Counted from the stretch's first letter, positions 27,916-36,747 are shown. The stretch: DNA of 64,000 nucleotides from CAVXGU01 sp963761615 (GCA_963761615.1 CAVXGU010000003.1:62001-126000), one strand, 5' to 3'. Numbers and translations: made by a program. The notes: generated by a model not told the origin, from the sequence alone.

Positions 27916-29316
27916 CTAGAAGGCGAAGCGCACGACGCCGTCGAGGGAGTGGTTGGTCCCCTCCCGGAGGTCGCGCTGATACTCGATCATGGCTTTCACA
28001 TTGGCGCGAATGAGCGCGCTCACGTTGAAGACACCGGTCCTCAGGCTCTGCACCGACGGATCCGCCGGGGTGACCGTCTCGTACCGGTAGCTCGTCTGCA
28101 GCCACGGGTAGATCAGGTAGTCGCCCTGCGTGAACCAGGCGTGATAGCTGGGCGTGATGGTGCCGAGGAGCGCACTGGTCGCGCCGTCGAGGGTGTCGAG
28201 CGTGTCGGTGCCGTGGAGGTAGGCGCCGAACACGTTGAGGTTCTGGAAGAACCAGCTCGCGTAGATCCCGGTGCGCAGGAACTTCCGATCCTGCATGACC
28301 TGCGTGGGGTCGTCGAGGGCGAAGTCGGTGCCGGCCGCGTCACCGCGGTAGGTGAAGACGCCGAGGCGCAGCGAGTTGTCCTGCCAGTTCTCCGCGGGCT
28401 CGGGCTTGCCGCCGGTGTCGCCGTCGAGGCCCATCCCGCCGATCTTGTAGTCGAACCGCGCGTACACGTCCTTGGCGTTGTTGCCGTCGAAGCGTCCCGT
28501 CGTGTCGGTGGGGGACGGGCCGACGCCGGTGACGACGCCGCTGACCCAGAGGGCGCGGTGGTGCACGATGCCGTAGGCCTCGATGCCCTGGGAGAGCGTC
28601 GGCACGGAAATGGGCGCCGGCGTCAGGTCGTCCGCGCCGACGTCCGTCCCGCCGTTGGCGCCGATCGGGTTGTAGTTGAAGAGCGAGTCGATTCCCGCGT
28701 CGGTCGAAATCTGCGTCTCGACGAAGCCGTCGACGAGATTGGGGTTGAACTTGCCGATGCGGAAGTGAAACAGGTCTTCGGGGCCGAAGGGCGAATCGAA
28801 ACCCATGTCCGCGTGCTCGAGCTCGACGTCGACCGAGCCATCCGGATTCTCCCCGAACGTCACCTCGCCGTACGCGGAGAGGTGGTCGCCGAGTGTGCCG
28901 GCGCCGAAGACGTTGAGTTCCTGGGGAAACTGGAAGTCGTTCTTGATCGAGCTCGTACTCCCGTCCTCGTTCAGGGTGGACTGGTTCACGTCGGCGAGCT
29001 TGATGACGACCGCCAGGGGAGCGAAGCCCGGAATCTCACCCGGCCACACGGCCTGCGGCCAGAGGCGCTTGTAGGCGGGGGCGCCGAGGCTGACCTGCGG
29101 CTGCTTGACCATGTCCTCGGTCTCGCCCGGCATCCGATAGCCCCGCAGACGGAACGCCTCGCCGAACGCATTCAGCTTGGGAAACATGATGTGGCAGGTC
29201 TGGCAGCTGGTCTGGTACTTCCGCGCGAATGCGGGGACGGCATCGGCGCGGCGTGGCGCGGCGAAGACGACGAGCATGGCGGCGCAGAGGAACCATATTG
29301 TGGCGCGGACTTTCAT
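27916..29316 (-). CDS. Cyc2-like fused monoheme cytochrome c-outer membrane porin
   Basis: The 466-residue protein has a signal peptide (FAAPRRADA), then VPAFARKYQTSCQTCHIMFP with one CxxCH heme site (Cys38, Cys41, His42) and LNAFGEAFRLRGYRMPG. This layout is shared by Cyc2-type iron oxidases and related fused cytochrome-porins. The remaining about 400 residues are a beta barrel with alternating strands (SAYGEVTFGENPDGSVDVEL, FHFRIGKFNPNLVDG, LRLGVFTYRG) and a C-terminal Phe (GVVRFAF). It would move electrons across the outer membrane. ATG 29316 with GGGAGG upstream is the start. A sigma-54 promoter and an activator gene precede it. Direction (iron oxidation, electron uptake or release) is unknown. 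Confidence 0.82.
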   Translation of the reverse strand: MKVRATIWFLCAAMLVVFAAPRRADAVPAFARKYQTSCQTCHIMFPKLNAFGEAFRLRGYRMPGETEDMVKQPQVSLGAPAYKRLWPQAVWPGEIPGFAPLAVVIKLADVNQSTLNEDGSTSSIKNDFQFPQELNVFGAGTLGDHLSAYGEVTFGENPDGSVDVELEHADMGFDSPFGPEDLFHFRIGKFNPNLVDGFVETQISTDAGIDSLFNYNPIGANGGTDVGADDLTPAPISVPTLSQGIEAYGIVHHRALWVSGVVTGVGPSPTDTTGRFDGNNAKDVYARFDYKIGGMGLDGDTGGKPEPAENWQDNSLRLGVFTYRGDAAGTDFALDDPTQVMQDRKFLRTGIYASWFFQNLNVFGAYLHGTDTLDTLDGATSALLGTITPSYHAWFTQGDYLIYPWLQTSYRYETVTPADPSVQSLRTGVFNVSALIRANVKAMIEYQRDLREGTNHSLDGVVRFAF

Positions 29317-29369
29317 ACGGCCTCCCGTGATGATCTCGTTATGACTGACGGGCATGACGGAGCCCTTGG

Positions 29370-29385
29370 TGCAAGCAGCGTTCCG
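29370..29385 (-). promoter_or_regulatory. Sigma-54 (-24/-12) promoter of the cytochrome-porin operon
   Basis: On the minus strand CGGAACGCTGCTTGCA matches the RpoN consensus TGGCACGNNNNTTGCW: GG at -24, GC at -12, exactly ten bases between them, and TTGCA at the downstream element. The predicted transcript starts about 43 bases before the porin-cytochrome ATG. The nearest upstream gene encodes a sigma-54 activator, which strongly supports the call. Confidence 0.72.
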
Positions 29386-29452
29386 ACGGCCTCGTCGAAT
29401 GCGCGAAACGGCGCAACACTCGCCGATTCAGACCGAAGGAGCGATTGTCTGT

Positions 29453-29505
29453 GGATGTCCGCACCGGAATTCCGCGAGGGCCGACGAAGCGTCCGACGGA
29501 CATCC
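29453..29505. promoter_or_regulatory. Inverted-repeat enhancer candidate for sigma-54 activator
   Basis: A perfect 9-base inverted repeat GGATGTCCG (29453-29461) / CGGACATCC (29497-29505) has its centres 44 bases apart, about four helical turns. Between the arms lies a 10-base palindrome CGGAATTCCG (29465-29474). It is 70-135 bases upstream of the sigma-54 promoter, where enhancer sites for NtrC-type activators normally lie. Confidence 0.5.
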
Positions 29506-29553
29506 GGCGATCCGGGCCGTGTGCCCGCGGCTCGAACCCCCTCGCGATGGAGC

Positions 29554-30963
29554 TCAGGAGTTTCGCTCATCGGAGATCTGCAGGCGTTCGATCCAGCGGT
29601 AGAGCGAGCGGCGGCTGATGCCGAGCTGTACCGCGGCCGCGGCCTTGTTGCCGCCGGTCTGCCGCAGCACGTGTTCGATCTGCCGGCGCTGCGCCGTCGA
29701 CAGGCGGTTCGGGTCGCCGCTGTCGGCGGGCGCCGCGGTCTCCGGGGTGACGTTCCCTGCGGTGGACCCGGCCGGTGAGGCGGAGAGCGCCGCATGGATC
29801 TCCCGCTCCGTCACCAGGCGGCCGTCCGTCATCAGGCAGGCGCGCTCGATGACGTGGCGGAGCTGGCGGACGTTGCCGGGCCACGGCGCGCTCTGCAGGA
29901 GCCGTTCGCCGCTCGCGGTGATGCCCGCGATCGATCGGTGCAGGCGCTCGGCGGATTCGCGGATGAACGCGGCCGAGAGATACGGGATGTCCTCGCGACG
30001 CTCGCGGAGGGGCACGAGGTACAGCTCGAGGATGCCCAGCCGGTAGTAGAGGTCGCTTCGGAACCGTCCCGCGGCGACGTCGGACGCCAGGTTGCGGTTG
30101 GTGGCGGCGATGACGCACACGTCGGTCTTGCGCGTCTCGAGCGCGCCGACCCGCTTGAGCTCGCCGTACTCCACCACGCGCAGCAGCCGCGGCTGCAGCG
30201 AGAGCGGCAGCTCACCGACCTCGTCGAGAAAGATCGTCCCGTTGTCGGCGTGTTCGAACAGGCCGACCTTGGTGTCGGTCGCCCCCGTGAACGCCCCGCG
30301 CACGTGTCCAAAGAGCTCGCTCTCGAAGAGCGTGTCGACGAAGGCCGAGCAGTTCACCGTGATGAGCCGGCGATCGCGCCTGGGACCGAGCCGGTGCAGC
30401 GCCTTGGCCACGAGCTCCTTGCCCGTGCCCGTCTCGCCCATGATGAGCACGGTCCGCAGATGGGGCGCGAGGCGGCGGATGGAGTCGAAAAGCTGCTGCA
30501 TCACCGCGCTCCGCCCGATCATCCCGCAGAACTCGAACTGCTTGGCGACGTCGGCGTCGTGCCGGAGCAGCGTCTCGCGGCGCTCGGCGCTCTTGCGGAC
30601 GGTGATCAGGGCTTCGCGCAGGCGCTCGACGTCGAGCGGTCTGCTCAGATAGTCGATCGCGCCGGCCTTGATGGCGCTGATGGCGGCCTCGACGCTGGCG
30701 CGGCCCGTCATCATGATCACGCGGCAGCCGGGGTCGGCCGCCGCGACCTCTTCGACCACCGCGTCGCCGTCGAGGTCGGTGACGTCGACGAGGACCGCGT
30801 GCGGGCGAATCTCCCGCACGGCGGAGATCACCGCATACGTGGTCGGAAGCGTCAGGACGCGGATGTCGAGCGGGCCCGCCAGCTCCTGCACGCGTGCGAC
30901 CGACTCGGGATCGGTCCCGGCGACGACGAGGGTCGGCTCCTCGGCCGGCGACTGCGGGGTCAT
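29554..30963 (-). CDS. Sigma-54-dependent NtrC-family activator with atypical receiver
   Basis: The 469-residue protein has an N-terminal receiver domain (about 10-125), an AAA+ domain with GETGTGKE, the sigma-54 contact loop ELFGHVRGAFTGATD, DEVGELPLSLQPRLLRV and the GNVRQLRHVIERA region, and a C-terminal Fis-type helix-turn-helix (KAAAAVQLGISRRSLYRWIE). In the receiver the phosphoacceptor Asp60 and Thr86 are present, but the acidic pair is AG (residues 15-16) and the conserved Lys is Arg108, so ordinary phosphorylation is doubtful. ATG 30963 overlaps the glycosyltransferase-like gene by four bases. No histidine kinase is adjacent. The likely target is the downstream cytochrome-porin operon. 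Confidence 0.9.
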   Translation of the reverse strand: MTPQSPAEEPTLVVAGTDPESVARVQELAGPLDIRVLTLPTTYAVISAVREIRPHAVLVDVTDLDGDAVVEEVAAADPGCRVIMMTGRASVEAAISAIKAGAIDYLSRPLDVERLREALITVRKSAERRETLLRHDADVAKQFEFCGMIGRSAVMQQLFDSIRRLAPHLRTVLIMGETGTGKELVAKALHRLGPRRDRRLITVNCSAFVDTLFESELFGHVRGAFTGATDTKVGLFEHADNGTIFLDEVGELPLSLQPRLLRVVEYGELKRVGALETRKTDVCVIAATNRNLASDVAAGRFRSDLYYRLGILELYLVPLRERREDIPYLSAAFIRESAERLHRSIAGITASGERLLQSAPWPGNVRQLRHVIERACLMTDGRLVTEREIHAALSASPAGSTAGNVTPETAAPADSGDPNRLSTAQRRQIEHVLRQTGGNKAAAAVQLGISRRSLYRWIERLQISDERNS

Positions 30964-32327
30964 CGAACCGGCTCCGGTTCCGCCCCGCGCCGCAGGAACG
31001 CGAACAGGCCCGCCGCTCTGGCGCATGCCGCGACTCCGCCCGAGACGACGAGCTCGAGCGGCGCGACGAGCAGCAGGCGGGCGAATGTGGAGCCGTCCGG
31101 CGCTCCCGCCGCCGAGCCCCGGCTCAGCAGCGACACGGCGCTGACGGCCGCCCGCCCGAACGACAGGACGATCATCACGAGGACGACGTCAATCCACGGG
31201 AGCCAGCCGGCCAGCGCGCTTGCGATCGTGGCGGCCGACACCCAGAACTGCACGAGCGGCGTCACGACCTCGGATATCGTGAACCAGCCGATGGCTGCGC
31301 CGGAGAGCCCGCGTCCGCTCCGCAGCGTCTCGAGCGCCGCCTGCTGGCGTCGCCGCGTGAGCTGCGCGCTCGCCGCCGGCGGCCGTGGGGCGAGCCCGCC
31401 GACGATCTGCGAGGTCCGGACGATGCGGCCGTCGATGGGTCCGGCGGGAGCCGTCTGGAGCCGCACCATCATGTCGAGGCCCGGATCCACGGCCCGGCTC
31501 GAGAACCCGCCTGCCTGCAGGAGCGCGTCGCGACGCCAGAGCGAGACGGCATCGTGGGGGCCGATCGCCCCGCGGATGTTCCGCCAGAGGATCCGGCTGT
31601 CCATCAGGGTCCGGATCGACGCCAGCCGCTGGAAGACGCCGCGCATCGTGCGCAGGCGGCCGCCGGCCGAGTCTGGCGCATCTTCACCGGTGACCTCCAC
31701 GTGGCTCGTGACGCCGGCCACTCCGGCCGGGTCGCGCAGCGGCACCGACATGGCGCGCAGCAGGGCGTCCGGGTCGACGATGAGCCCGGGGGCAACACCG
31801 CCGACGTACCGGTACCTCGCGAAATTGAGTCCGCAGTTCAGCGCGTCGGCGCCGGTCGATGCCGGTCGCTTGTCGACGGCAATCAGTCGGGGATCGCGCA
31901 GGCTCCGGTAGATCTTCAACACCGGCTCGGTGGGCAGGATCTGGCGGTAGTAGAACTCCCGGGCTTCGAGATCCCATGCGGCCTTCATCGCGGCCCACTC
32001 GCTGTCGGACAGCCCCTCGGCGACGACGATGACTTCGAAGTCTGCGTAGTTCATCGCCAGAAGGGCCGAGACCGTCGTCGCCAGCGGCGACCTCCCCGCC
32101 GGGCCGCGCGGGGCGGCTCCTTCCCGACGGCCGGTCGCCGGCACAATCAGGCTGACCGGAATCGTGAAGCGCGACGCGGACGTGCCGTCGCGGTCGTCGA
32201 CCGGCTCGTCACGGCGTCCGCCGAGGCGGAGGCCCAGGACGACCGCAGCCGCCGCGAGCAGGGTGAGGTAGATCAGGGCGGCGGCGATCGAGCCGGCCGT
32301 GAGCGCGCGAATGACGATCGTGATCAC
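30960..32327 (-). CDS. Glycosyltransferase-like (GT2-type) membrane protein
   Basis: The 455-residue product starts with a membrane helix (ALIYLTLLAAAAVVLGLRLG), followed by a GT2-like catalytic region with VSLIVPATGR, ALLAMNYADFEVIVVAEGLS, DPRLIAVDKRPAST, NCGLNFARYRYVGGV and VDPDALLRAM. It ends with several membrane spans. A clear DxD and QxxRW are not obvious (VDPDAL may be the metal motif), so catalysis is uncertain. GTG 32327 overlaps the HEAT-repeat gene (GTGA) and its end overlaps the sigma-54 activator (ATGA), so all three form a coupled operon. Confidence 0.75.
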   Translation of the reverse strand: MITIVIRALTAGSIAAALIYLTLLAAAAVVLGLRLGGRRDEPVDDRDGTSASRFTIPVSLIVPATGRREGAAPRGPAGRSPLATTVSALLAMNYADFEVIVVAEGLSDSEWAAMKAAWDLEAREFYYRQILPTEPVLKIYRSLRDPRLIAVDKRPASTGADALNCGLNFARYRYVGGVAPGLIVDPDALLRAMSVPLRDPAGVAGVTSHVEVTGEDAPDSAGGRLRTMRGVFQRLASIRTLMDSRILWRNIRGAIGPHDAVSLWRRDALLQAGGFSSRAVDPGLDMMVRLQTAPAGPIDGRIVRTSQIVGGLAPRPPAASAQLTRRRQQAALETLRSGRGLSGAAIGWFTISEVVTPLVQFWVSAATIASALAGWLPWIDVVLVMIVLSFGRAAVSAVSLLSRGSAAGAPDGSTFARLLLVAPLELVVSGGVAACARAAGLFAFLRRGAEPEPVR

Positions 32328-33565
32328 GCCGCTCCCACCGGCTCGAGGCCAAGCCTCGCGAGGAGGTCGCGCACGCGCTCGCCGATGGCGTCGCCGGTCC
32401 GCTCGACGAGCGAATCGGTCAGGCGAACGCTGCCGGCGAGGACGATGCGCCGCAGCATGTCGATCTTGGCGTTGGAGGGGCTGTCGCTCGCGGCCTCCAT
32501 CATGATGAAGCTGTCCAGCAGGCCGAGGTTCTGGAACACTTCGGCCGCCCCGTTGCGGACGAAGCGGTCCGGATGATCGAGCAGGCGGGCGAGCACCGGC
32601 CAGACCTCGGCGCCCATCCGTCCCAGGCACTCCCGCGCCGCAAAGCGCACCCACCAGTTGGCGTCGCCGAGCTGCGCCGCGACGTCCGCCGCCAGGTCGA
32701 GGCGGTCGAGGCGTCCGATGGCGCGAACCGCGTTCGCGCGAACGTAGTAGACCGGGTCGTCCAGCAGACGAAGCGCCGCCTCGGCGGCCGGCCCGCTCCC
32801 GACGGCGCCGAGGGACTGGATGGCCGCCTTGCGCACCCGGGCGTCGGTGTCTTCGGTCGCGCGGACGAGGTCCGCCTCGAGGCCGTCGACGTCGTGGTAG
32901 CGCCCGAGCAGCGTGGCGGCCCAGAGGCGGAGCACCGGGTCGGCGTCGGCGAGCAGCGTGCGCAGCGGCGCCGCGAGGTGCTGCGGCGAACGATCGAGCT
33001 GCGCGGCGACGCGCGATGCGGGATGCCGACGGTCCTTGAGCGCGGTGAAGAGGACCTCGGCCGCGGCGGGATCCGTCGACTCGCCGAGGCGCGAGAGCGC
33101 GACGGCGGCCACGTCCTTGTCCTCGTCGTCCACGGCGCGGGCGAGCAGATCGAGCGCGCGGGGATGGCGCAGACAGACGAGCACCTGCAGCGACGCGATG
33201 CGCCGCCACTTGTCGCGTGACGTCCGGTGCGCGCCCGCGTCCTGCAGGAGTCCGTCGACGCCCCATCGGCCGACGAAATACGCGGCCAGCGTGTGGGCCG
33301 CATCGCCGGGCGTCGCCGGGTCGATTGCCGCGCGCATGACCAGAGCGCGAGACGCCCGACCGAGCAGGGGGCGCACACGGGCGACGCGGTCGGCCAGCGT
33401 CAGGCGGCTCGTACCGGACCCGGTGAGGACAGCCATCGCCATGGAGACGGTGGCGCGGGCACGGGCGCGCCGGCGCTCGATGGCCAGGACGTAGGCGGAC
33501 AGAGCCGCCCAGACGGCCACGGCCGCGAGCGATCCGGCGACGAGCGCGGAGTGAAGCAGGGGCAT
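32324..33565 (-). CDS. Membrane-anchored HEAT-repeat protein
   Basis: The product is about 413 residues from ATG 33565 (GTG 33619 would add 18). One N-terminal membrane span (LVAGSLAAVAVWAALSAYVL) is followed by tandem HEAT/PBS-lyase-type helical repeats over roughly residues 100-400, for example DPVLRLWAATLLGRYHD, DARVRKAAIQSLGAVG, DPVYYVRANAVRAIGRL and NWWVRFAARECLGRMG. Such proteins are scaffolds for partner binding. It overlaps the glycosyltransferase-like gene by four bases and shares its operon with the sigma-54 activator. It may therefore relay an envelope or polysaccharide signal, which is inference. Confidence 0.8.
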   Translation of the reverse strand: MPLLHSALVAGSLAAVAVWAALSAYVLAIERRRARARATVSMAMAVLTGSGTSRLTLADRVARVRPLLGRASRALVMRAAIDPATPGDAAHTLAAYFVGRWGVDGLLQDAGAHRTSRDKWRRIASLQVLVCLRHPRALDLLARAVDDEDKDVAAVALSRLGESTDPAAAEVLFTALKDRRHPASRVAAQLDRSPQHLAAPLRTLLADADPVLRLWAATLLGRYHDVDGLEADLVRATEDTDARVRKAAIQSLGAVGSGPAAEAALRLLDDPVYYVRANAVRAIGRLDRLDLAADVAAQLGDANWWVRFAARECLGRMGAEVWPVLARLLDHPDRFVRNGAAEVFQNLGLLDSFIMMEAASDSPSNAKIDMLRRIVLAGSVRLTDSLVERTGDAIGERVRDLLARLGLEPVGAA

Positions 33566-33697
33566 GACCCGAGCCGGCGCGGGCGCGGCTCGCACCTTAC
33601 GTATCGGCAGAAAGGCCACGCGCCCGCATCCCCGGCGGCCGGCGGAGGCGGCCGGCCACAGGGCCCGTCATGCTAATGTGATGGCGTCACCGCACTC

Positions 33698-34684
33698 ATG
33701 ACTTCTATGGACCGATCGGCCCGGATTTACGTCGCCGGGCACCGGGGCCTCGTGGGCTCGGCCATTCTCAGACGCCTCCAGGCCGAGGGCTGCCGGAATC
33801 TGCTGACGGCGACGCGGCAGGAGCTGGACCTGCGCGATCAGGCCGCCGTCAACGCCTGGGTACGCGAGCACCGGCCCGAGTACGTGTTTCTCGTGGCCGG
33901 CACCGTCGGCGGCATCCTGGCGAACTCGACGCGTCCGGCGGAGTTCCTCTACGACAACATGATGATTCACGCGACGGTGGTGCACGCGGCGCACCTCTAC
34001 GGCGTGAAGCGTCTGCTGTATCTCGGCAGCTCCTGCATCTACCCCCGCGAGTGCCCGCAGCCGATGAAGGAGGAGTATCTGCTGAGCGGCCCGCTCGAGC
34101 AGACCAACGAGGCGTACGCGCTGGCGAAAATCGCGGGCATCAAGCTCTGCCAGTCCTACCGCACGCAGTACGGGTGCGATTTCATCGCCGCGATGCCGAC
34201 GAACCTGTACGGCCCCCACGACAACTTCGATCTGGCCAGCTCCCACGTAATGCCGGCGCTGCTGCGCAAGTTCCACGAGGCAAGGCTCGCTGGCAGCGAC
34301 GAGGTCGTGATCTGGGGCACGGGGACGCCCCGCCGCGAGTTCCTCCACGTCGACGACCTGGCGGACGCGTGTCTGTTCCTGATGGATCGCTGGGACGAGG
34401 CCCTGCACATCAACGTCGGCACGGGCGAGGACCTGTCGATTCGGGAGCTGGCCGAGGTCGTGGGGCAGATCGTCCATCCCGGCGCGCGCCTGGTGTTCGA
34501 TCGGAGCAAGCCGGACGGCACGCCGCGCAAGCTGCTCGACGTCAGCCGCCTCCACGCGCTGGGCTGGCGCCATTCGATCGCGCTGCGCGACGGCATCGCC
34601 GCGACGTACGACTGGTTCGTCGAGAAGGAAAGGCGGAGACAGGGCGCGGCGGCAACGGGCTCGGCGACCGCTTCTCCCGTCTAG
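33698..34684 (+). CDS. fcl: GDP-L-fucose synthase
   Basis: The 328-residue epimerase-reductase converts GDP-4-keto-6-deoxymannose to GDP-L-fucose using NADPH. It has the Rossmann motif VAGHRGLVGSAILRRL, LVAGTVGGILANSTRPAEFL, YLGSSCIYPRECPQPMKEE with the catalytic Ser, YALAKIAGIKLCQSYRTQYG with the YxxxK pair, PTNLYGPHDNFD and REFLHVDDLADACLFLM. ATG 33698 is the first start, ATG 33707 an alternative. The partner dehydratase Gmd is not in this window. GDP-fucose would feed the exopolysaccharide genes or the glycosyltransferase of the RiPP operon. Confidence 0.94.
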   Translation: MTSMDRSARIYVAGHRGLVGSAILRRLQAEGCRNLLTATRQELDLRDQAAVNAWVREHRPEYVFLVAGTVGGILANSTRPAEFLYDNMMIHATVVHAAHLYGVKRLLYLGSSCIYPRECPQPMKEEYLLSGPLEQTNEAYALAKIAGIKLCQSYRTQYGCDFIAAMPTNLYGPHDNFDLASSHVMPALLRKFHEARLAGSDEVVIWGTGTPRREFLHVDDLADACLFLMDRWDEALHINVGTGEDLSIRELAEVVGQIVHPGARLVFDRSKPDGTPRKLLDVSRLHALGWRHSIALRDGIAATYDWFVEKERRRQGAAATGSATASPV

Positions 34685-34732
34685 ATTCGGGCGCCCGGTC
34701 CCGTTGCGGCAGCCGCGATACGCGCCGGAGCG

Positions 34733-35530
34733 TCAGCCTTGTTTCGCCATCCCGGGCGTGGACTCGGGGTTGGGATCCCGCAGCCGGGCGGCCCGCGGCT
34801 TCAGGCCGAGGAGGCGCTTGAAGCGCTCGACGACACCCACGTTGTCCGACCCGCCGCGGTCGAGCTCTTCGAGGGCGTCGAGGCATGCGGTGACGGAGCC
34901 GACGGCGCCGATGCCGAGCTGGCGCGCGCTTCCCGGGACCTTGCCTTCGGCGCCGCGCCACACCAGGATCGCGCGCGCGTGCGAGTCGATCGCCACGTCG
35001 AGGCAGTTCTCGGGACGGTCGTCGACGACCACGTCGAGCTCGAGCGCCGAGGCGATCTTCCCGCGGGAGCCGTGCACGACGAAGACCGAGGGCGACGGGC
35101 AGCCGTGCGCGGCCAGCCACCGGTGGCTCTGGAGCTGCGCGGTGTCACCGGCCGTTTCCGGACGGCTCGTGAGGAAGATCAGCTCCCAGCGCCGGGCGCG
35201 GACGAGACGGTCGAGGCGCGCGAGCGCTCCGGGTTCGATCTCGTCGAGCGTTTCCCAGAAGTTCACGCGGCTGCAGGCCTCGCGCCAGAGCTCGGACTGC
35301 TGGCGCGCGGTCAACGCGCGGCCGACCGCCGGCGTCCCGCCGCTCTCCCCGTCGCCGGGACTCCGAGCATCCGGGGAACCCTGGGACCCTGGAGAGTCTT
35401 GAGAACCCTGGCTCGCCACTGACCGGGGCAGGGTCGACGGATCGACCTCCGGGAACAGATCCCGGGCGGTGCGGGCGAGCGCGCCCTGCAAATCCGCCAG
35501 CGTGCCGTCGAGATCGAAGCCCAGTCGCAC
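34733..35530 (-). CDS. HAD-superfamily hydrolase with low-complexity insert
   Basis: The 265-residue product has HAD motif I FDLDGTLAD at the N terminus, motif II LIFLTSRPET, and VDDRPENCLDVA as the acidic motif IV, as in deoxyribonucleotidase-like HAD proteins. Residues about 38-68 are an unusual Ser/Gly/Pro/Asp/Gln-rich stretch (SQGSQDSPGSQGSPDARSPG) between motif I and the cap region, encoded by imperfect repeats of CCAGGGT-like units. The start is GTG 35530. It converges with the GDP-fucose synthase gene. The substrate is unknown. Confidence 0.75.
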   Translation of the reverse strand: MRLGFDLDGTLADLQGALARTARDLFPEVDPSTLPRSVASQGSQDSPGSQGSPDARSPGDGESGGTPAVGRALTARQQSELWREACSRVNFWETLDEIEPGALARLDRLVRARRWELIFLTSRPETAGDTAQLQSHRWLAAHGCPSPSVFVVHGSRGKIASALELDVVVDDRPENCLDVAIDSHARAILVWRGAEGKVPGSARQLGIGAVGSVTACLDALEELDRGGSDNVGVVERFKRLLGLKPRAARLRDPNPESTPGMAKQG

Positions 35531-35692
35531 GTCTCTTCCAGTCTAGCGGCATTCGTCCCGCGCAGCGTCGCCGTGCGGACCTGTCGCGTTCGGCTTATCG
35601 GCCTTGCCGGTCTCGAAGGTGAGCGGCACGCGGGGAGGGCCTGCCGCTCCAGAAAGACGGCATACATGGTCGAGTGCGTCGACGGATCCTCC

Positions 35693-36532
35693 TCAAATGA
35701 GGACGGCGGTGCCGACGTTGTCGCTGTGCGACTCGAACCGCACGGTCAGGCCTGCCGCACGCGCTTCCTGCCCGAGCTCTCCCTGACCGAACTGATGCTC
35801 GTAGAAGCCGGGCGGACGACCTCGCGAGGAGCCGATGACATCACCGGGTTCAGGAGACCAGCCGGCGCGACCGATGCGTGCGGCGAGGCGCGCCACGCGT
35901 GTGGGAAAGGGCGGCACCGGCTTGATCCGCGGGACGTAGCTGATGAGAATCTGGCCGCCGGAGCTGAGCAGCGACTTCACTCTGCGAAGCACCCGGATCC
36001 GGGACGCCGCCTGCGGGATATAGCCGTAGCAGAACCACGAGAAGATGAACGCGTCGAAGGTTCCGGACAGTTCCACAGACTCGATCGAGCCGACGTACAA
36101 CGGAGTGGTACGCCCGCGCGCTGCGAGGTTGGCCCGGGCCTTGTCGATGCACGCGCCCACGAGATCCACGCCCTCCACCCGATAGCCGCGCTCGAGCAGG
36201 GCGATCAGGTCTCTGCCGGTGCCGCAGCCGACCACGAGAATCCGATCGGTCGGTCGGAGCATCACGGAATAGAACAGACGCTCCCAGGTAAACAGACCAT
36301 CTCTGGTCCAGTCGTGATCGTTCCCGAAGTCTCGCCAATGGTGTTCGATATCCTGGCGGACGTCCGCGAGCGGCTGCAGGCCCGCCGCCGCGTACGAAGC
36401 GCACTCAGCCCCAAACTTCAGTGCTTTGCTCAAGCCATATAGGCCCGTGCGGGCGGTGCGTTGCAGCATGGAGCTTCCCGGCGCGGCTGTGACAGGCCGT
36501 GACCGCACCCATCTTACTGCCTGCGTGCTCAT
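35693..36532 (-). CDS. Class I SAM-dependent methyltransferase
   Basis: The 279-residue methyltransferase has SAM motif I ILVVGCGTGRDLIALLERGY, acidic loop VEGVDLVGACIDKARAN, motif III-IV TFDAFIFSWFCYGYI, and ILISYVPRI. Upstream residues about 20-90 form a helical N-terminal extension. ATG 36469 (MLQRTARTG) with a GGGAAG upstream is an alternative start 21 residues later. It is divergent from the PqqD-like gene of the RiPP locus, separated by 215 bases, so it may be a further tailoring enzyme. That link is only positional. Confidence 0.82.
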   Translation of the reverse strand: MSTQAVRWVRSRPVTAAPGSSMLQRTARTGLYGLSKALKFGAECASYAAAGLQPLADVRQDIEHHWRDFGNDHDWTRDGLFTWERLFYSVMLRPTDRILVVGCGTGRDLIALLERGYRVEGVDLVGACIDKARANLAARGRTTPLYVGSIESVELSGTFDAFIFSWFCYGYIPQAASRIRVLRRVKSLLSSGGQILISYVPRIKPVPPFPTRVARLAARIGRAGWSPEPGDVIGSSRGRPPGFYEHQFGQGELGQEARAAGLTVRFESHSDNVGTAVLI

Positions 36533-36679
36533 GGAGAGCGGTCGTCAGTTCCGACCCACGGCCCCTTCTGCCGGCCACCTTGTGGTTGGTGAACCTTCCT
36601 GTGGAAGGCACAGCAGGCGTCTTCTGCACTGAGGACACGGCGGTGGGGCAAACCGACCCTCTACCGAGTCCTCAACTCA

Positions 36680-36709
36680 TTGACGTCACCAGTTCGCGTA
36701 GGATATTGT
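36680..36709 (+). promoter_or_regulatory. Candidate sigma-70 promoter of the PqqD-like gene
   Basis: TTGACG (36680-36685) is followed after 18 bases by TATTGT (36704-36709), in a local AT-rich stretch 39 bases before the PqqD-like start. The match is moderate (5/6 and 4/6). Confidence 0.4.
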
Positions 36710-36747
36710 TTCAGCGCTTTGTCGTGCATCGCGACAAGCCTTCTCGT

